A DNA stretch of 64,000 bases, taken from positions 372,001-436,000 of the forward strand of contig CANMCE010000003.1 in NCBI GenBank assembly GCA_947496235.1, written 5' to 3'. Within the stretch, counting starts at the first letter, position 1; the number at the start of each line of letters is the position of its first letter. This document shows positions 52,403 through 62,098 of this stretch, in pieces. Under the pieces are notes generated by a model, which was not told the DNA's origin, searched no databases, and saw only the letters and a list, made by a program, of their open reading frames with translations. Made by a program: the position numbers and the translations under genes. Source of the DNA: an uncultured Glaciecola sp. (GTDB lineage: Bacteria; Pseudomonadota; Gammaproteobacteria; Enterobacterales; Alteromonadaceae).

Positions 52403-55096
52403 TTACATAGAGTATCTAGCACCTAAGAAGAATTGGCGTCCAGTGTGATTATACTCACGCATTAAGTTCAGAGTGCCATCTCCAGTGGTAAATAAACGTT
52501 CATATTCATCAGTTAAGTTAATAACCTCAAACGTCACCGTCAAGTTTTCACTCACGTTGTAGAAGGATGAGAAATCAACTTGAGTCGGACCTGTGGTACC
52601 GTGAGCGACGTTACCATTACTGCCAGTAAAGTCAGTTAAATAATCATCACGTTTATTAACCGATATACGAGCACCATAATTGTCGGTTTCATAATAAGTC
52701 GTAAAGTTGTACGAAGTTTCAGATAACCCTTCAATATCATCTGCATTTACGTAAGTGTAGTTAGAAGAGATACCAAAATTATCAAATGGCGCAGGTAAGA
52801 AGGTAAAGGGTTGTTGATAAATTAACTCATAACCACTCACTGTGCGCTCTTCAGCATTAATTGGACTGCTATGCTCATAAGGTACTGTGCGAGGATCCAA
52901 CGCAATTACAGGATCATATTGAGGATCATTATCTATAAAGTTGTAATAAGCAGGGTCGACTAATCTTTCTTCAGATGATCTTACAATCCAGTTATCAATG
53001 TCTTTATAGAATACGGTCGCTGCTAGTAGTGCTTCGTCATCGAAATACCATTCAACACCAAAATCTACGTTGTTAGACGTGAATGGGTCTAGGAAAGGGT
53101 TGCCTACACTAACGGTACCATTGATATAACTAAAACTTGGATTACCAGGGTTCAGTGAGCTCAAACTTGGGCGAGTCATCGATTGGGTTAATCCCAAACG
53201 AACAACGATGTCATCTGTCGCACTAAGGGCAAAGTTTAATGCTGGAAGGAAGTTTTTGTAGTCGTTTTCAATTTGTACTACATCACCCTGGATGAAACCT
53301 TCAGCACTTGTTGTAGTTTCAACATAACGTACACCATAGTTAGCACGTAATTCCATATCGCCAATTTCGTACCTAGAATCCATTTCGATGTAGACAGCTT
53401 GAGTTTCTTCTCCAACGTTCCAACTTTGAGCAGAACGTGGAGTCCAAGTAACATCCAATAAATCAGAACTAATAGCATCAAAATCCGCTACCAAGAAAGG
53501 CGCTAAAGGACCATCAAAACCGCTACCAAAATCATCTACCGGCATCATTTCAGCATAACCTACCGCTGAACTTTGATCTGGGAATCCATTGATTTGCTCT
53601 TCATCATAGGTTACTTGACGATCGTTATAGGCAAATCCAGCCTTAATGGTAACATCATCAGTTTCATATACAGCATCTAACTTAATAGTGTCATTTTCGC
53701 GCAATACGTCAGTCGCTCGTAACCGACCATCGCTTAAATTGTAATTGGCAGCATTATTAACGTCGTAACCGTATGTCACGGTTGGAGCGTTCATATTATC
53801 TGTAAAATCAAAGGCAAAACTAGTGGTGCCCTGTTGGGTCATGTTGTATCTGTATTGCTCAGAACGCGCATCTGATTCTGCTGTACCTGCCATTGCTGTG
53901 ATGGTGAGATCATCGTTTACAAACCATTCGCCGGAAAGAACATACTGAGAAAAATCCGTGGTTGATTCTTGCAATCGGCTCTCAATTCTTGCTTGAACAC
54001 CGTCGTAGGAACCTGCTAGCACTTGTTTTCCATTGGGAGCTATGGTGATAGCTGTTGGGGTAATTTCATCAAAGGTACTTCTAAACATATGGAAGAAGTT
54101 ATACATGGTACGTTTGTTATCTAAAGTTGATAACAATGCGTCCAAGGTTAACGTAAAGTCTTCTGAAGGTGCCCATTGGAAAGAGCCGGTAAAACCTGTT
54201 CTTTCTTGTTCATTACCAAAATAATCTGGACGCGGTAATCTAGGAGTCCAGAGACAGTTGATTGGATCGACTGCGACACCGTCGTCTTCACAAGTCCCTA
54301 CATCCGGCGTACCCGTCACTACAGTAGAAGATGTATCTGCAAAAATACCACCACCGTCAAGTACTGGAGTTGTCCAACGTACTGTTCCATAACCTTCTTG
54401 ACGCACTGTACGATCCGACATTGCCGCTGAAAATAATACCCCTATGGTATTATCTGCGAAAGTGTTACTAATTAAGAATGCAGCTCTTGGGTCAACTTCT
54501 TCGGTAATTGAGTTGTAACCACCTTGCAAAGAAGCCGCCACTTTAAATCCATCATAGTCGAAAGGTTTTGCAGAATAGAGGTCGACTGTACCTGCAATTC
54601 CACCTTCTTCCATTGAAGCCACTGGAGATTTTTGCACGTCTACGCGGTTAAATAGTTCAGAAGCAAATACATTGTAGTCAAAACCACGACCACCATTTAC
54701 GCCACCGCCTGAATCAGTACCATCTGTACTTGCAGGTACTTCCATACCATTTAATGTAGTTCTGGTGAAAGATGGGCTTAAACCGCGTAAGGTAATTTGG
54801 CGACCTTCACCACCCTCACGAGAAATTGCCACACCAGGCAAACGTTGGATTGATTCAGCAATGTTTAAATCAGGAAACTTACCGATATCTTCGGCAACTA
54901 TGGTTTCTTTATTATTTACAGAGGTTCTTTTTTCTAAAAGAGATTTGTTTAACGAGCCTCTAAAGCCCGTGACTTCGATAACTTCTAGCTGAGCTTCTGG
55001 AGAGCTATCAACTTCTTCAGACTCTTGTGCCTGAACTATGGTACCAGCCATTGCAAGACCGACCAAAATGGCTATGTTTGATTTTTTAAAGTTCAT
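52403..55096 (-). CDS. TonB-dependent receptor of the pectin regulon
   Basis: An 897-residue outer-membrane receptor. Signal peptide (NIAILVGLAMAGTIVQAQ), LEVIEVTGFRGSLNKSL, plug (NIAESIQRLPGVAISREGGEG, ITLRGLSPSFTRTTLNGMEVP) and a barrel ending FFLGARYSM. The ATG at 55096 with AGGGGAA upstream is chosen over an ORF start 87 bases earlier, which lies in the leader. Operator 55422 sits on its promoter, and GH105 and GH28 genes are divergent, so oligogalacturonides or rhamnogalacturonan fragments are the likely cargo. Confidence 0.9.
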   Translation of the reverse strand: MNFKKSNIAILVGLAMAGTIVQAQESEEVDSSPEAQLEVIEVTGFRGSLNKSLLEKRTSVNNKETIVAEDIGKFPDLNIAESIQRLPGVAISREGGEGRQITLRGLSPSFTRTTLNGMEVPASTDGTDSGGGVNGGRGFDYNVFASELFNRVDVQKSPVASMEEGGIAGTVDLYSAKPFDYDGFKVAASLQGGYNSITEEVDPRAAFLISNTFADNTIGVLFSAAMSDRTVRQEGYGTVRWTTPVLDGGGIFADTSSTVVTGTPDVGTCEDDGVAVDPINCLWTPRLPRPDYFGNEQERTGFTGSFQWAPSEDFTLTLDALLSTLDNKRTMYNFFHMFRSTFDEITPTAITIAPNGKQVLAGSYDGVQARIESRLQESTTDFSQYVLSGEWFVNDDLTITAMAGTAESDARSEQYRYNMTQQGTTSFAFDFTDNMNAPTVTYGYDVNNAANYNLSDGRLRATDVLRENDTIKLDAVYETDDVTIKAGFAYNDRQVTYDEEQINGFPDQSSAVGYAEMMPVDDFGSGFDGPLAPFLVADFDAISSDLLDVTWTPRSAQSWNVGEETQAVYIEMDSRYEIGDMELRANYGVRYVETTTSAEGFIQGDVVQIENDYKNFLPALNFALSATDDIVVRLGLTQSMTRPSLSSLNPGNPSFSYINGTVSVGNPFLDPFTSNNVDFGVEWYFDDEALLAATVFYKDIDNWIVRSSEERLVDPAYYNFIDNDPQYDPVIALDPRTVPYEHSSPINAEERTVSGYELIYQQPFTFLPAPFDNFGISSNYTYVNADDIEGLSETSYNFTTYYETDNYGARISVNKRDDYLTDFTGSNGNVAHGTTGPTQVDFSSFYNVSENLTVTFEVINLTDEYERLFTTGDGTLNLMREYNHTGRQFFLGARYSM

Positions 55097-55407
55097 TATC
55101 GTGTTCCCCTTAACGTGTAAGCAAGGTTTGAATAGTGTGTGACTTGAAGCTAATGGATTTAACAACCCTAAAGATTGTTCCAATCAAATTTGGAGAATTT
55201 GCAAAAATAAGGCATCGAACAATGCCTTTCCCTGACGCTTTCGCATCATTGATGTTGTGTGCTGTCATGTGTTTTTCCTAAAGTTTCACTTTTTATGTGT
55301 TGGATAAACTTTTAAAAATTGAAAAAGAAAAAACAACCTAGTCTAATTTCTTTCTCAATGTTAAATGCAACCTCGAAACATAATCACAAGTTTTACATTT
55401 GATTTAC

Positions 55408-55436
55408 ATACTATACCGTTATGCTACCGGTGGCAA
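55408..55436 (-). promoter_or_regulatory. TonB receptor promoter with operator (TGCTACCGGTGGCA), site 5
   Basis: Minus-strand TTGCCA (55436-55431), 17 bp, TAGTAT (55413-55408). The palindrome at 55422-55435 covers the -35, as at the DUF4861 promoter. Confidence 0.7.
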
Positions 55437-55624
55437 TTGTAAAAAAGAAATTTTTTTAATATTTTCACTTTTTAATAATGAAATTTAATAAACTAAATAC
55501 TAATTTAATATTCAATGGTAAGTTTCTATTTGTAACTTATATATAAATAATTCAATGTGTTACGCAAAATAAACAATATGAAAATTAATTGTTACATTAA
55601 TGTATTTTTCTATGGCGTAAAAAG

Positions 55625-55667
55625 TTGACAATTCATTAATAAATAATCATTATGCTACCGGTAGCAT
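55625..55667 (+). promoter_or_regulatory. GH105-GH28 promoter with operator (ATGCTACCGGTAGCAT), site 6
   Basis: TTGACA (55625-55630), 17 bp, CATTAT (55648-55653). A perfect 16-bp palindrome at 55652-55667 follows at the -10/+1 region, the same design as sites 1 and 4. Confidence 0.8.
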
Positions 55668-55701
55668 TTAGCAATTATTTTAATTAGAAAAGGATATAGA
55701 A

Positions 55702-56892
55702 ATGGCTTTTAAGTATTTACGTACTTTTGTAACCATATGCACTCTAGTTACATCAGTATTCGCCTATTCTTCTACACCACTAGATAACACACAACCATGG
55801 CACGTTAGAATGGTTGAATCAGAGATGGTGAGGTTTCCTGAGGCCTGGCAAATTGATTGGGACGAAGCCCCTTATTGGGACTATGTTCACGGTTTAGATT
55901 TACTTGCAATCTCTAAAGTGTACGAAAAAACGCGCGACGTTCGCTATTTGAATTATATTCTTGGTTACTATGATTTATTAATTGATGATCAAGGCAATAT
56001 AAAGACCTATGAAGTCGAAAAATATAATATAGATATGATTAATCCCGGTAAATTACTGTTTTTCTTATATGAAGAAACTGGGAAAGAAAAATTCATAAAA
56101 GCAGCCCATATACTAAGACAGCAACTAGTCGATCACCCAAGAACCAAGCAAGGTGGATTTTGGCATAAGAAACGCTATCCAAACCAAATGTGGCTTGATG
56201 GTTTATACATGGGCGCGCCCTTCTACGCTGAATATATAATGCGCTATGGCGACATTGCAGAATTAGCAGACGTGTTTAAGCAATTCGAATTAATAGAAGC
56301 TAATTTATATGATGAAAAAACTGGGCTTCCTCGTCATGGTTGGGACGCATCGAAAGAACAAGCTTGGGCTGATAAAGAGACAGGACTGTCTGCGCATCAT
56401 TGGTCTCGTTCTCTAGGTTGGTATGCCATGGCTATGGTTGATGTATTGGAGATTGTGCCTACTCAGCATGCCAAAACACAATGGTTACAAGGGCGTTTTC
56501 AGAAATTCATTGATGCTGCGCTGAAATATCAACATACATCAGGCACTTGGTATCAAGTGACCGACCTAGGTGAACGAGAAGGGAATTATTTAGAAGCCTC
56601 AGGCACAGCTATGTTGACTTACTCAATTGCTAAAGGTGTTAAATTAGGACTACTACCTACATCATATCGACAATACGCTGAAAAAGCCTTTGCTGGTATG
56701 ATCGATCAGATGATAAGTGTAGATCCTGAAACCAATGTGGTCACTCTAGAAAAAGTCTGCCGCGTAGCTGGTCTTGGAGGAAACCCATACCGAGATGGGT
56801 CGTTTGAATATTATTTGAGTGAGCCTATCACACCGAACGATCCCAAAGGCGTTGGGCCTTTTATTCTAGCTGCTTACTATTTAAATAAATAA
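55702..56892 (+). CDS. GH105 unsaturated rhamnogalacturonyl/galacturonyl hydrolase
   Basis: A 396-residue (alpha/alpha)6-barrel enzyme with a signal peptide (TFVTICTLVTSVFAYS), so probably periplasmic. It shows APYWDYVHGLDLLAI, the catalytic Asp region MWLDGLYMGAPF (about 163-174) and HHWSRSLGWYAMAMVD (about 232-247), then GNYLEASGTAMLTYSIAKG. GH105 removes the unsaturated uronate left at chain ends by PL1-type lyases. It is 12 bp before GH28 and under operator site 6. Confidence 0.9.
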   Translation: MAFKYLRTFVTICTLVTSVFAYSSTPLDNTQPWHVRMVESEMVRFPEAWQIDWDEAPYWDYVHGLDLLAISKVYEKTRDVRYLNYILGYYDLLIDDQGNIKTYEVEKYNIDMINPGKLLFFLYEETGKEKFIKAAHILRQQLVDHPRTKQGGFWHKKRYPNQMWLDGLYMGAPFYAEYIMRYGDIAELADVFKQFELIEANLYDEKTGLPRHGWDASKEQAWADKETGLSAHHWSRSLGWYAMAMVDVLEIVPTQHAKTQWLQGRFQKFIDAALKYQHTSGTWYQVTDLGEREGNYLEASGTAMLTYSIAKGVKLGLLPTSYRQYAEKAFAGMIDQMISVDPETNVVTLEKVCRVAGLGGNPYRDGSFEYYLSEPITPNDPKGVGPFILAAYYLNK

Positions 56893-56904
56893 GAGTAACT
56901 ATTC

Positions 56905-58344
56905 ATGAGTAATCAAATAGGTAGAAGGCAATTTTTAAAATATGGCGCGGCTAGTTTGGCCGCAGTTCCCTTTCTCTCAGTAATAGGCTGCAGTCAAGCA
57001 GTCAATCCTGTAGCAACTACGACAAATGATTGGGATCAAGAAATTGCGAATATCAAAGCGCGAATTAAACAGCCTGTTTTTCCTTCCCGCCAAGTGCAAC
57101 TTACAGATTATGGTGTGCAGCCTAATTCACAGCAAGATGTAGGTGATGCTATAAGGCAGGCCATTGAAGAATTATCCTCTCAAGGTGGAGGCACTTTATT
57201 GATACCCGAAGGAAAGTTCTTCATTAAAGGGCCGGTGCATCTAAAATCCAATATTAACTTTCATTTGGCCGAAGGTGCTATTTTAGAGTTTTCAACTGAC
57301 CCCGATGATTATAAACCTTATGTATATACCCGATGGGAAGGAACAGAGCTTATTGGCTATTCACCGTTGATCTATGCGTTCGAACAAGAAAATATTGCGA
57401 TCACGGGTAAAGGAACTCTTGACGGCGGGGCCAGTGAAGATAACTGGTGGCCTTGGAAAGGAAAGTGGAAAGAAGCGCAATGGGGCGACCACCCTAAATT
57501 CAATCAAAAATATACTCGTGATGCTATTCAACGGATGGCTGAGGACGGTGTGGCTGTTGAAGAGCGCGTGTTTGAAGATAACTATTTAAGACCTCCCTTT
57601 ATTCAACCTTATCGCTGTAGAAATGTTTGGATTGAAGGTGTAACCATTAATCGCTCACCATTCTGGTTGGTCAACCCGGTCCTATGTAAAAATGTCATCG
57701 TCGATGGTATTCACTGTGAAAGCTTTGGTCCTAACTCTGATGGCTGTGATCCCGAGTCTTGTACCGACGTGCTAATTCAAAATTGTATTTTCGATACAGG
57801 AGATGACTGCATAGCCATTAAATCTGGTCGAAATGCTGACGGAAGACGAGTCAATCAACCCTGTGAAAATATCATCATTGAAAACTGCCAAATGAAAGCT
57901 GGCCATGGCGGTATTGTAATCGGTAGTGAAATCTCTGGCGGTGTGCGTAATCTGTATGCCCAAGACTGTGTAATGAGCAGTCCTGTGCTTGATAGAGGCA
58001 TTAGAATTAAAACCAACAGCATACGCGGTGGACATTTATCCAACTTAAATTATCGAAATATCGATATCGGTCAGGTGAAAGACGCCATAGTGGTGAATTT
58101 TCATTATGAAGAAGGCGATGTTGGGAAATTTCCACCTAAGCTTGAAAATATTCGTATTGATAACTTACATGTGAAAAATGCCAAAAGAGCTTTTATGATG
58201 CGTGGTTATGACCATACGCCTATCACTGGGTTAAGTTTGACTAACATAACCATTGAAAATGTGGAAAAGCCGTCGATTATTGAAAATGTGACTAAGGTTA
58301 CCCAATCTAATATTTTGATCGAAAATAAAAACGTCAGTATTTAG
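56905..58344 (+). CDS. GH28 polygalacturonase-family enzyme (Tat lipoprotein-like)
   Basis: A 479-residue GH28 beta-helix enzyme. The N-terminus has a twin-Arg motif (GRRQFLKYGAASLAAVPFL) followed by a lipobox-like SVIGC, suggesting Tat export and lipid anchoring. Catalytic acids lie in NSDGCDPES (about 277) and DTGDDCIAIKSG (about 297), His in GHGG (about 332), and the RIKT motif near 366. It hydrolyses galacturonan or rhamnogalacturonan ends; an exo-type is suggested by its length and inserts. Second gene of the GH105 operon. Confidence 0.9.
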   Translation: MSNQIGRRQFLKYGAASLAAVPFLSVIGCSQAVNPVATTTNDWDQEIANIKARIKQPVFPSRQVQLTDYGVQPNSQQDVGDAIRQAIEELSSQGGGTLLIPEGKFFIKGPVHLKSNINFHLAEGAILEFSTDPDDYKPYVYTRWEGTELIGYSPLIYAFEQENIAITGKGTLDGGASEDNWWPWKGKWKEAQWGDHPKFNQKYTRDAIQRMAEDGVAVEERVFEDNYLRPPFIQPYRCRNVWIEGVTINRSPFWLVNPVLCKNVIVDGIHCESFGPNSDGCDPESCTDVLIQNCIFDTGDDCIAIKSGRNADGRRVNQPCENIIIENCQMKAGHGGIVIGSEISGGVRNLYAQDCVMSSPVLDRGIRIKTNSIRGGHLSNLNYRNIDIGQVKDAIVVNFHYEEGDVGKFPPKLENIRIDNLHVKNAKRAFMMRGYDHTPITGLSLTNITIENVEKPSIIENVTKVTQSNILIENKNVSI

Positions 58345-58356
58345 AGCTCCAATAAA

Positions 58357-58386
58357 AATAGGGAAAGGTGCTACCCTTTCCCTATT
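58357..58386 (-). terminator. terminator for the YjfB-like gene
   Basis: AATAGGGAAAGG pairs with CCTTTCCCTATT; on the minus strand the stem is followed by TTTTTATT. On the plus strand it also follows the GH28 stop by 13 bp but lacks a T-run. Confidence 0.75.
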
Positions 58387-58388
58387 AC

Positions 58389-58553
58389 TCATGCATAAGT
58401 ATTGATGTTATATCCAGAACTTCCGACAGGCGCGATAACTGCAGATTCTAAAAGTTGCAATACCGCTTGGCCTTCCTGTTTTTGTTGGTTATTCGACATC
58501 TGTGCCGTTTTAACATCGAGTGCATACGCAAGGTTGCTACCTTGAATATCCAT
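58389..58553 (-). CDS. YjfB-like putative motility protein
   Basis: A 54-residue protein starting MDIQGSNLAYALDVKTAQMS, with the pattern of the YjfB motility family and a hydrophobic Val/Leu middle (AVLQLLESAV). Proteins of this family appear near flagellar genes in other bacteria but no function is settled. The ATG at 58553 with AAGGAAA is chosen over an upstream start. Confidence 0.7.
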   Translation of the reverse strand: MDIQGSNLAYALDVKTAQMSNNQQKQEGQAVLQLLESAVIAPVGSSGYNINTYA

Positions 58554-58624
58554 ACTTTTTTCCTTAATTGCTTGTAGCAATAAGTAAAAGTAGGCAAAAT
58601 TGCCCACCATTAAATAGTATCGAC

Positions 58625-58945
58625 ATGATAGCCGAAAATATGAACAATCTTATTGACGCGTTCAATGACAATTTACAAATTGCTTATCGAAAAGCGGTGG
58701 ATGCAGACAATAATTTAGATAAGCTGCAAAAAGACGGTAAGGGCAAGTTTGCCGCTATATTTCCTGATGACTCGCCATTTGAAACCTCAAGCAAACGCTT
58801 TATTCCTTATGTACAAGAAATTGCTTCAGATGTTGAACAGTTGCAGCAATTAAGCGAACAAGAAATAAAAGCAGCGCTTCCAGAAACGGTGAAAAAACTA
58901 GAGCTCTTGTTAGCAACCTTGGTTAAATTTAAAACCAGTGTTTAA
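58625..58945 (+). CDS. small helical protein, unknown
   Basis: A 106-residue predicted all-helical protein (MIAENMNNLIDAFNDNLQIAYRK, then ETVKKLELLLATLV). The ATG at 58625 is chosen because earlier codons overlap the leader of the divergent YjfB-like gene; neither start has a clear ribosome site. No family recognised. Charge-rich, soluble, no signal peptide. Confidence 0.55.
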   Translation: MIAENMNNLIDAFNDNLQIAYRKAVDADNNLDKLQKDGKGKFAAIFPDDSPFETSSKRFIPYVQEIASDVEQLQQLSEQEIKAALPETVKKLELLLATLVKFKTSV

Positions 58946-59015
58946 TGCCTTGGCACTCGCTGTAAGTCAGTTTGCATAAAACAGATAGCCTAACTAGATT
59001 AAAATAGACATAAAA

Positions 59016-59042
59016 AAATCCCCAATATCTAATTGGGGATTT
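59016..59042. terminator. terminator between convergent genes
   Basis: AAATCCCCAAT, loop of five, ATTGGGGATTT, with seven T residues after the stem on the minus strand. It ends the TraB-family transcript and can serve the gene at 58625. Confidence 0.85.
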
Positions 59043-59071
59043 AACTCTTCATTCGGTTCTCTAAAGTGATT

Positions 59072-59947
59072 CTAAGGAGTAAATTTCTCTACCTTATAGC
59101 CATCTTGTTCTAGCAAATGAATTAACCCATCTTCACCTGCAAGATGAAGAGCACCTACTAGTACAAATTCTACATCATCATCTTTTAGCATATTGACGAT
59201 TTGCGGATACCAAGCATTGTTGCGATCGACCATTATGTTTTGATACACCTTTGGATATTCATCTATCCATGAATCCATACCTGCGGCAAAAAGACCACTT
59301 AAATCACCTTTCCTCCAAGCCTCGTGAAGAGACAAGATCATCTCGTCACCTTTACTGACATCTTCTAAGGTGTATTTGATAAGTGCATCAGGGTCCATGT
59401 CATTAAATCCTTTAATAAGATCTAACTGAGATTCAACAGACTCTAACCAACCTATATGCTTTTTATTTTCAGTTGCTTTGTTGAAGAAAAAATCGTCGAC
59501 ACCAGGTTGGGTGAAACCTCTAAGTTGAAACTCAGTAATAGTAAGTACTAGCATAGCACCAGCAGGTCTTAGTGCTTGAATCTGGGCAGCAGGAATACCC
59601 CGACTATCCAAGTAAGTCTGTAATTGAGTTTGCACTTCTGGAGATAACTGAGCATTCAAGGTTTGTCCTTGCGGTTGCAAAATCACTGGCAAGGTTTGTT
59701 GCTGAAACTCTGGCGAGTTCAAAGCTGCAATGTCAGTTTCAAAATACACTTCTTTTGCTTGTTCAAATGCTTCTTGATAAGGGGAAGCTAGAGGATAATC
59801 ATCTGCAGTTAAAATATGAATAGTTCCTCCAAGATAAAGAAACTTATCACCCTTACTAACTTTATAAACCGAAGAAGCATTGGAAATAAATGCTGTTAGC
59901 AGTAGCACCAAAGCGGTTAAAAACTTGAATCTTGTTACTTGCATCAT
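59072..59947 (-). CDS. TraB/GumN family protein
   Basis: A 291-residue exported protein (signal KFLTALVLLLTAFISNASS). The family's two His motifs are present: LGGTIHIL (39-46) and GALHLAGEDGL (265-275), along with FETDIAALN and RPAGAMLVL. These proteins resemble the TIKI metalloproteases, so a protease role has been proposed for the family. It lies 17 bp after the gene at 59965 on the same strand and is probably cotranscribed with it. Confidence 0.85.
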   Translation of the reverse strand: MMQVTRFKFLTALVLLLTAFISNASSVYKVSKGDKFLYLGGTIHILTADDYPLASPYQEAFEQAKEVYFETDIAALNSPEFQQQTLPVILQPQGQTLNAQLSPEVQTQLQTYLDSRGIPAAQIQALRPAGAMLVLTITEFQLRGFTQPGVDDFFFNKATENKKHIGWLESVESQLDLIKGFNDMDPDALIKYTLEDVSKGDEMILSLHEAWRKGDLSGLFAAGMDSWIDEYPKVYQNIMVDRNNAWYPQIVNMLKDDDVEFVLVGALHLAGEDGLIHLLEQDGYKVEKFTP

Positions 59948-59964
59948 TGTGTCCTTATTTGCAA

Positions 59965-61236
59965 TTAATGAGAAATAGGCAGGGCGTCAATTCTCCCTTG
60001 AATTACCTTGACTACTTTTTGATATGTCTCACTGTCAACACTACCATATTTTTGTATAAATGCTTGCTTTGACAGGCCTTCATCTAAATTATTAATTTGT
60101 GGAAAGTAGGCATTTTCATCATCAAACGCGATAATAATATCCTGAATGCTCTCTGCCAATTCGGGAGTTACCGCTAGTGACGCAAAATGCGCGCCGGCCA
60201 TGTCAGCTGACAAGTCTACAAAGCTATATCCAGACCCGCCCTGACCTCTGTCCATAAGCTCTTTAAATTCGCCGACGGCAATACTAAACCCTTGTTGCGA
60301 TAGAAGTTTGATTGCCGCTGAAAATATAAAATGCAAACTTAAATCATGACGCCCAGCTAGCGTGGTTCCTTTATCAACTGTAGGTATTACCCCGCCCATA
60401 GTTTCGCTTAAATTTCCTACTGTCCTAGCAAACCTTCGATGCCCTGCATAGGCTGATAAAGCCATTATAGCTGCTTCGTTTTCTAGTACCGGATCGCCAT
60501 TTTGGCTATACACCTTGGCTTCTTTCATTAATTCCACTAAATAATAGTTTAGTGAATTACGATTTTCAGGGTTTGGTGGTAATTGATCTAAAAAGAAAAG
60601 ATACCCCATGACTCTTTGTTTAAATATGTTGCTGCGTTCATCTTCCCCGCTAGTATCGACCTTCTTAAATTCTGACAATAATGATAGTAAAGGTTTGAGT
60701 GAAACAATTGCCGTTTTATCAATAACCTGAACAGCTTCAATTGTATCTAAAGCGACACTGGCAACATCACTTTGGGTATACCTATTAGCGATTATTTCAG
60801 TCAACCATAGTGCCAACCCGCCTGGAACATGGACTTGACCAACACTGACCGACCTTAAATTAAAACCTTCACCTTCGACAACTTCAGCGTAGAGATTAAA
60901 GTACAAGCCACCAAATAACTCTGTAAATTGATAGGTTGCAGCAATCATTATGTGGTCACTTCGAAAATCTACGATCGCTCTGGCTTCTGGATAGGCCCGT
61001 TGTAAAAACCCAGCTAAGCTCGTTGCTTGACTCTGGGTAATTTTAATTTGATGGTTGTTTTTTCTTTTAATGATGGCTTGTCTGGATTCATATAGTAATT
61101 GATTAACAGAATCAGCATCATTTAATTGTCGGCCGCCATCTGCACTCACTGAACCCGAGAAATCGACAGATAGAAAAACCAGTATTAGTACTAAAACAAG
61201 TACTATCAGTAAGCTAACTTTAACTTTTTGCCACAT
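59965..61236 (-). CDS. membrane-anchored hypothetical protein
   Basis: A 423-residue protein with one N-terminal hydrophobic anchor (VSLLIVLVLVLILVFLSV), then a large extracytoplasmic domain. FNLRSVSVGQVHVPGGLALWL and the C-terminal HDLSLHFIFSAAIKLLSQQG / YSFVDLSADMAGAHFASLA stand out; the last pattern recalls a catalytic-site-like stretch but no family can be named. Usually a partner of the TraB-like gene in this window (17-bp gap). Confidence 0.6.
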   Translation of the reverse strand: MWQKVKVSLLIVLVLVLILVFLSVDFSGSVSADGGRQLNDADSVNQLLYESRQAIIKRKNNHQIKITQSQATSLAGFLQRAYPEARAIVDFRSDHIMIAATYQFTELFGGLYFNLYAEVVEGEGFNLRSVSVGQVHVPGGLALWLTEIIANRYTQSDVASVALDTIEAVQVIDKTAIVSLKPLLSLLSEFKKVDTSGEDERSNIFKQRVMGYLFFLDQLPPNPENRNSLNYYLVELMKEAKVYSQNGDPVLENEAAIMALSAYAGHRRFARTVGNLSETMGGVIPTVDKGTTLAGRHDLSLHFIFSAAIKLLSQQGFSIAVGEFKELMDRGQGGSGYSFVDLSADMAGAHFASLAVTPELAESIQDIIIAFDDENAYFPQINNLDEGLSKQAFIQKYGSVDSETYQKVVKVIQGRIDALPISH

Positions 61237-61597
61237 TTAATCAATGTCCGTTAAATCATAAATTGACAACGAACATTCCGTCGAAGCCTCTTGAAATGGT
61301 ATTGAGTATTTTCCTTGGATTTTCTTTATTAATCATAAATTGACAACCATTCACTAAAATAAACCATAAAATGACAATTTTTTCTAATATACAAAACAAT
61401 AAAAGGAAACCTAAGGGTGTTTGCGCAATGATAAATGACCTGTTAGTTATCAACAATAGATTTCAGGCATTAATTAATTTTGAATACGAATTACGATAAA
61501 AGTTCGCGGCACTTTTTTATAAATGTTGTGTGAACGCGGTATTGGTGTGTGAATAAATTTTTTAAGTCCACCTACCAGCAAAAAATATCAGGAACAT
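61237..61597. repeat. gap with left repeat cluster
   Basis: 361 bp without a gene I can support. It carries three direct copies of a 17-18 bp repeat (TAAAYCATAAATTGACAA type) at 61252-61269, 61330-61346 and 61360-61377. All read inward toward 62557. Confidence 0.65.
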
Positions 61598-62098
61598 TTA
61601 AAATATCGATGACCAGTCCCCAGCTAAGAGGTTTACAAAGCCGAAAATTATCGCTAAGAGAGCGCAAAATATCGAAAAGATTCGAAAAATCCAACTAATT
61701 GTTTCTAATGTTGATGAGGAGAATTCAAGCTCACGAAAGTTAGCAAAAAAAGCAGCGGCGAAATAACTTAGAAATAGTAGAAAGATTCCAATATATCGGT
61801 TCCAATTCATATGCATTGATTCAGCAATCACAATTGGAATTAAAAAGATTGTGAAGAATAAGGAAGAATATCTGAATATTCTCTTGTCTTCAGTCACAAA
61901 CTTCGTGATGTTCTTGGTTGAAAGATAGAGCATTTCTTCTCCGCCCGCATAAAACAATAAAGCAAAGCAAGCCGAACCAATGTAAAACAATACGCTCCTA
62001 AACCTAAACTCACTATTTCCAAGAAAGTAAAATGTAAATACGATAATACCGCCCAAATAAAAACGGGCAGGAGCAAGGACAAAAAGAAATATTGCCAA
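61598..62098 (-). CDS. multi-pass membrane protein, unknown
   Basis: A 166-residue hydrophobic protein with about five membrane helices (FYLGGIIVFTFYFLG, SVLFYIGSACFALLFYAG, YSSLFFTIFLIPIVIAES, YIGIFLLFLSYFAAAFFA, IFSIFCALLAIIFGFVNL). The start at 62098 is a TTG. An ATG at 62121 opens a different frame that is also hydrophobic for about 60 residues, so a frameshift near 62050 cannot be excluded. No family recognised; lies inside the repeat-bounded segment. Confidence 0.5.
   Translation of the reverse strand: MAIFLFVLAPARFYLGGIIVFTFYFLGNSEFRFRSVLFYIGSACFALLFYAGGEEMLYLSTKNITKFVTEDKRIFRYSSLFFTIFLIPIVIAESMHMNWNRYIGIFLLFLSYFAAAFFANFRELEFSSSTLETISWIFRIFSIFCALLAIIFGFVNLLAGDWSSIF

Larger units (their letters stand above)
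55097..55701. promoter_or_regulatory. divergent regulatory region, TonB receptor / GH105
   Basis: 605 bp, strongly AT-rich and without a gene. It has one operator-promoter on each side (55408-55436 for the receptor, 55625-55667 for GH105-GH28), with about 230 bp between the two operator centres. Nothing else was recognised. Confidence 0.7.

Noticed and set aside
61252-61377. Repeats at 61252, 61330 and 61360 as a CRISPR array
   Set aside because: Spacing is irregular (about 60 and 13 bp), copies vary, and an inverted set exists at 62496-62557. No cas genes are near.
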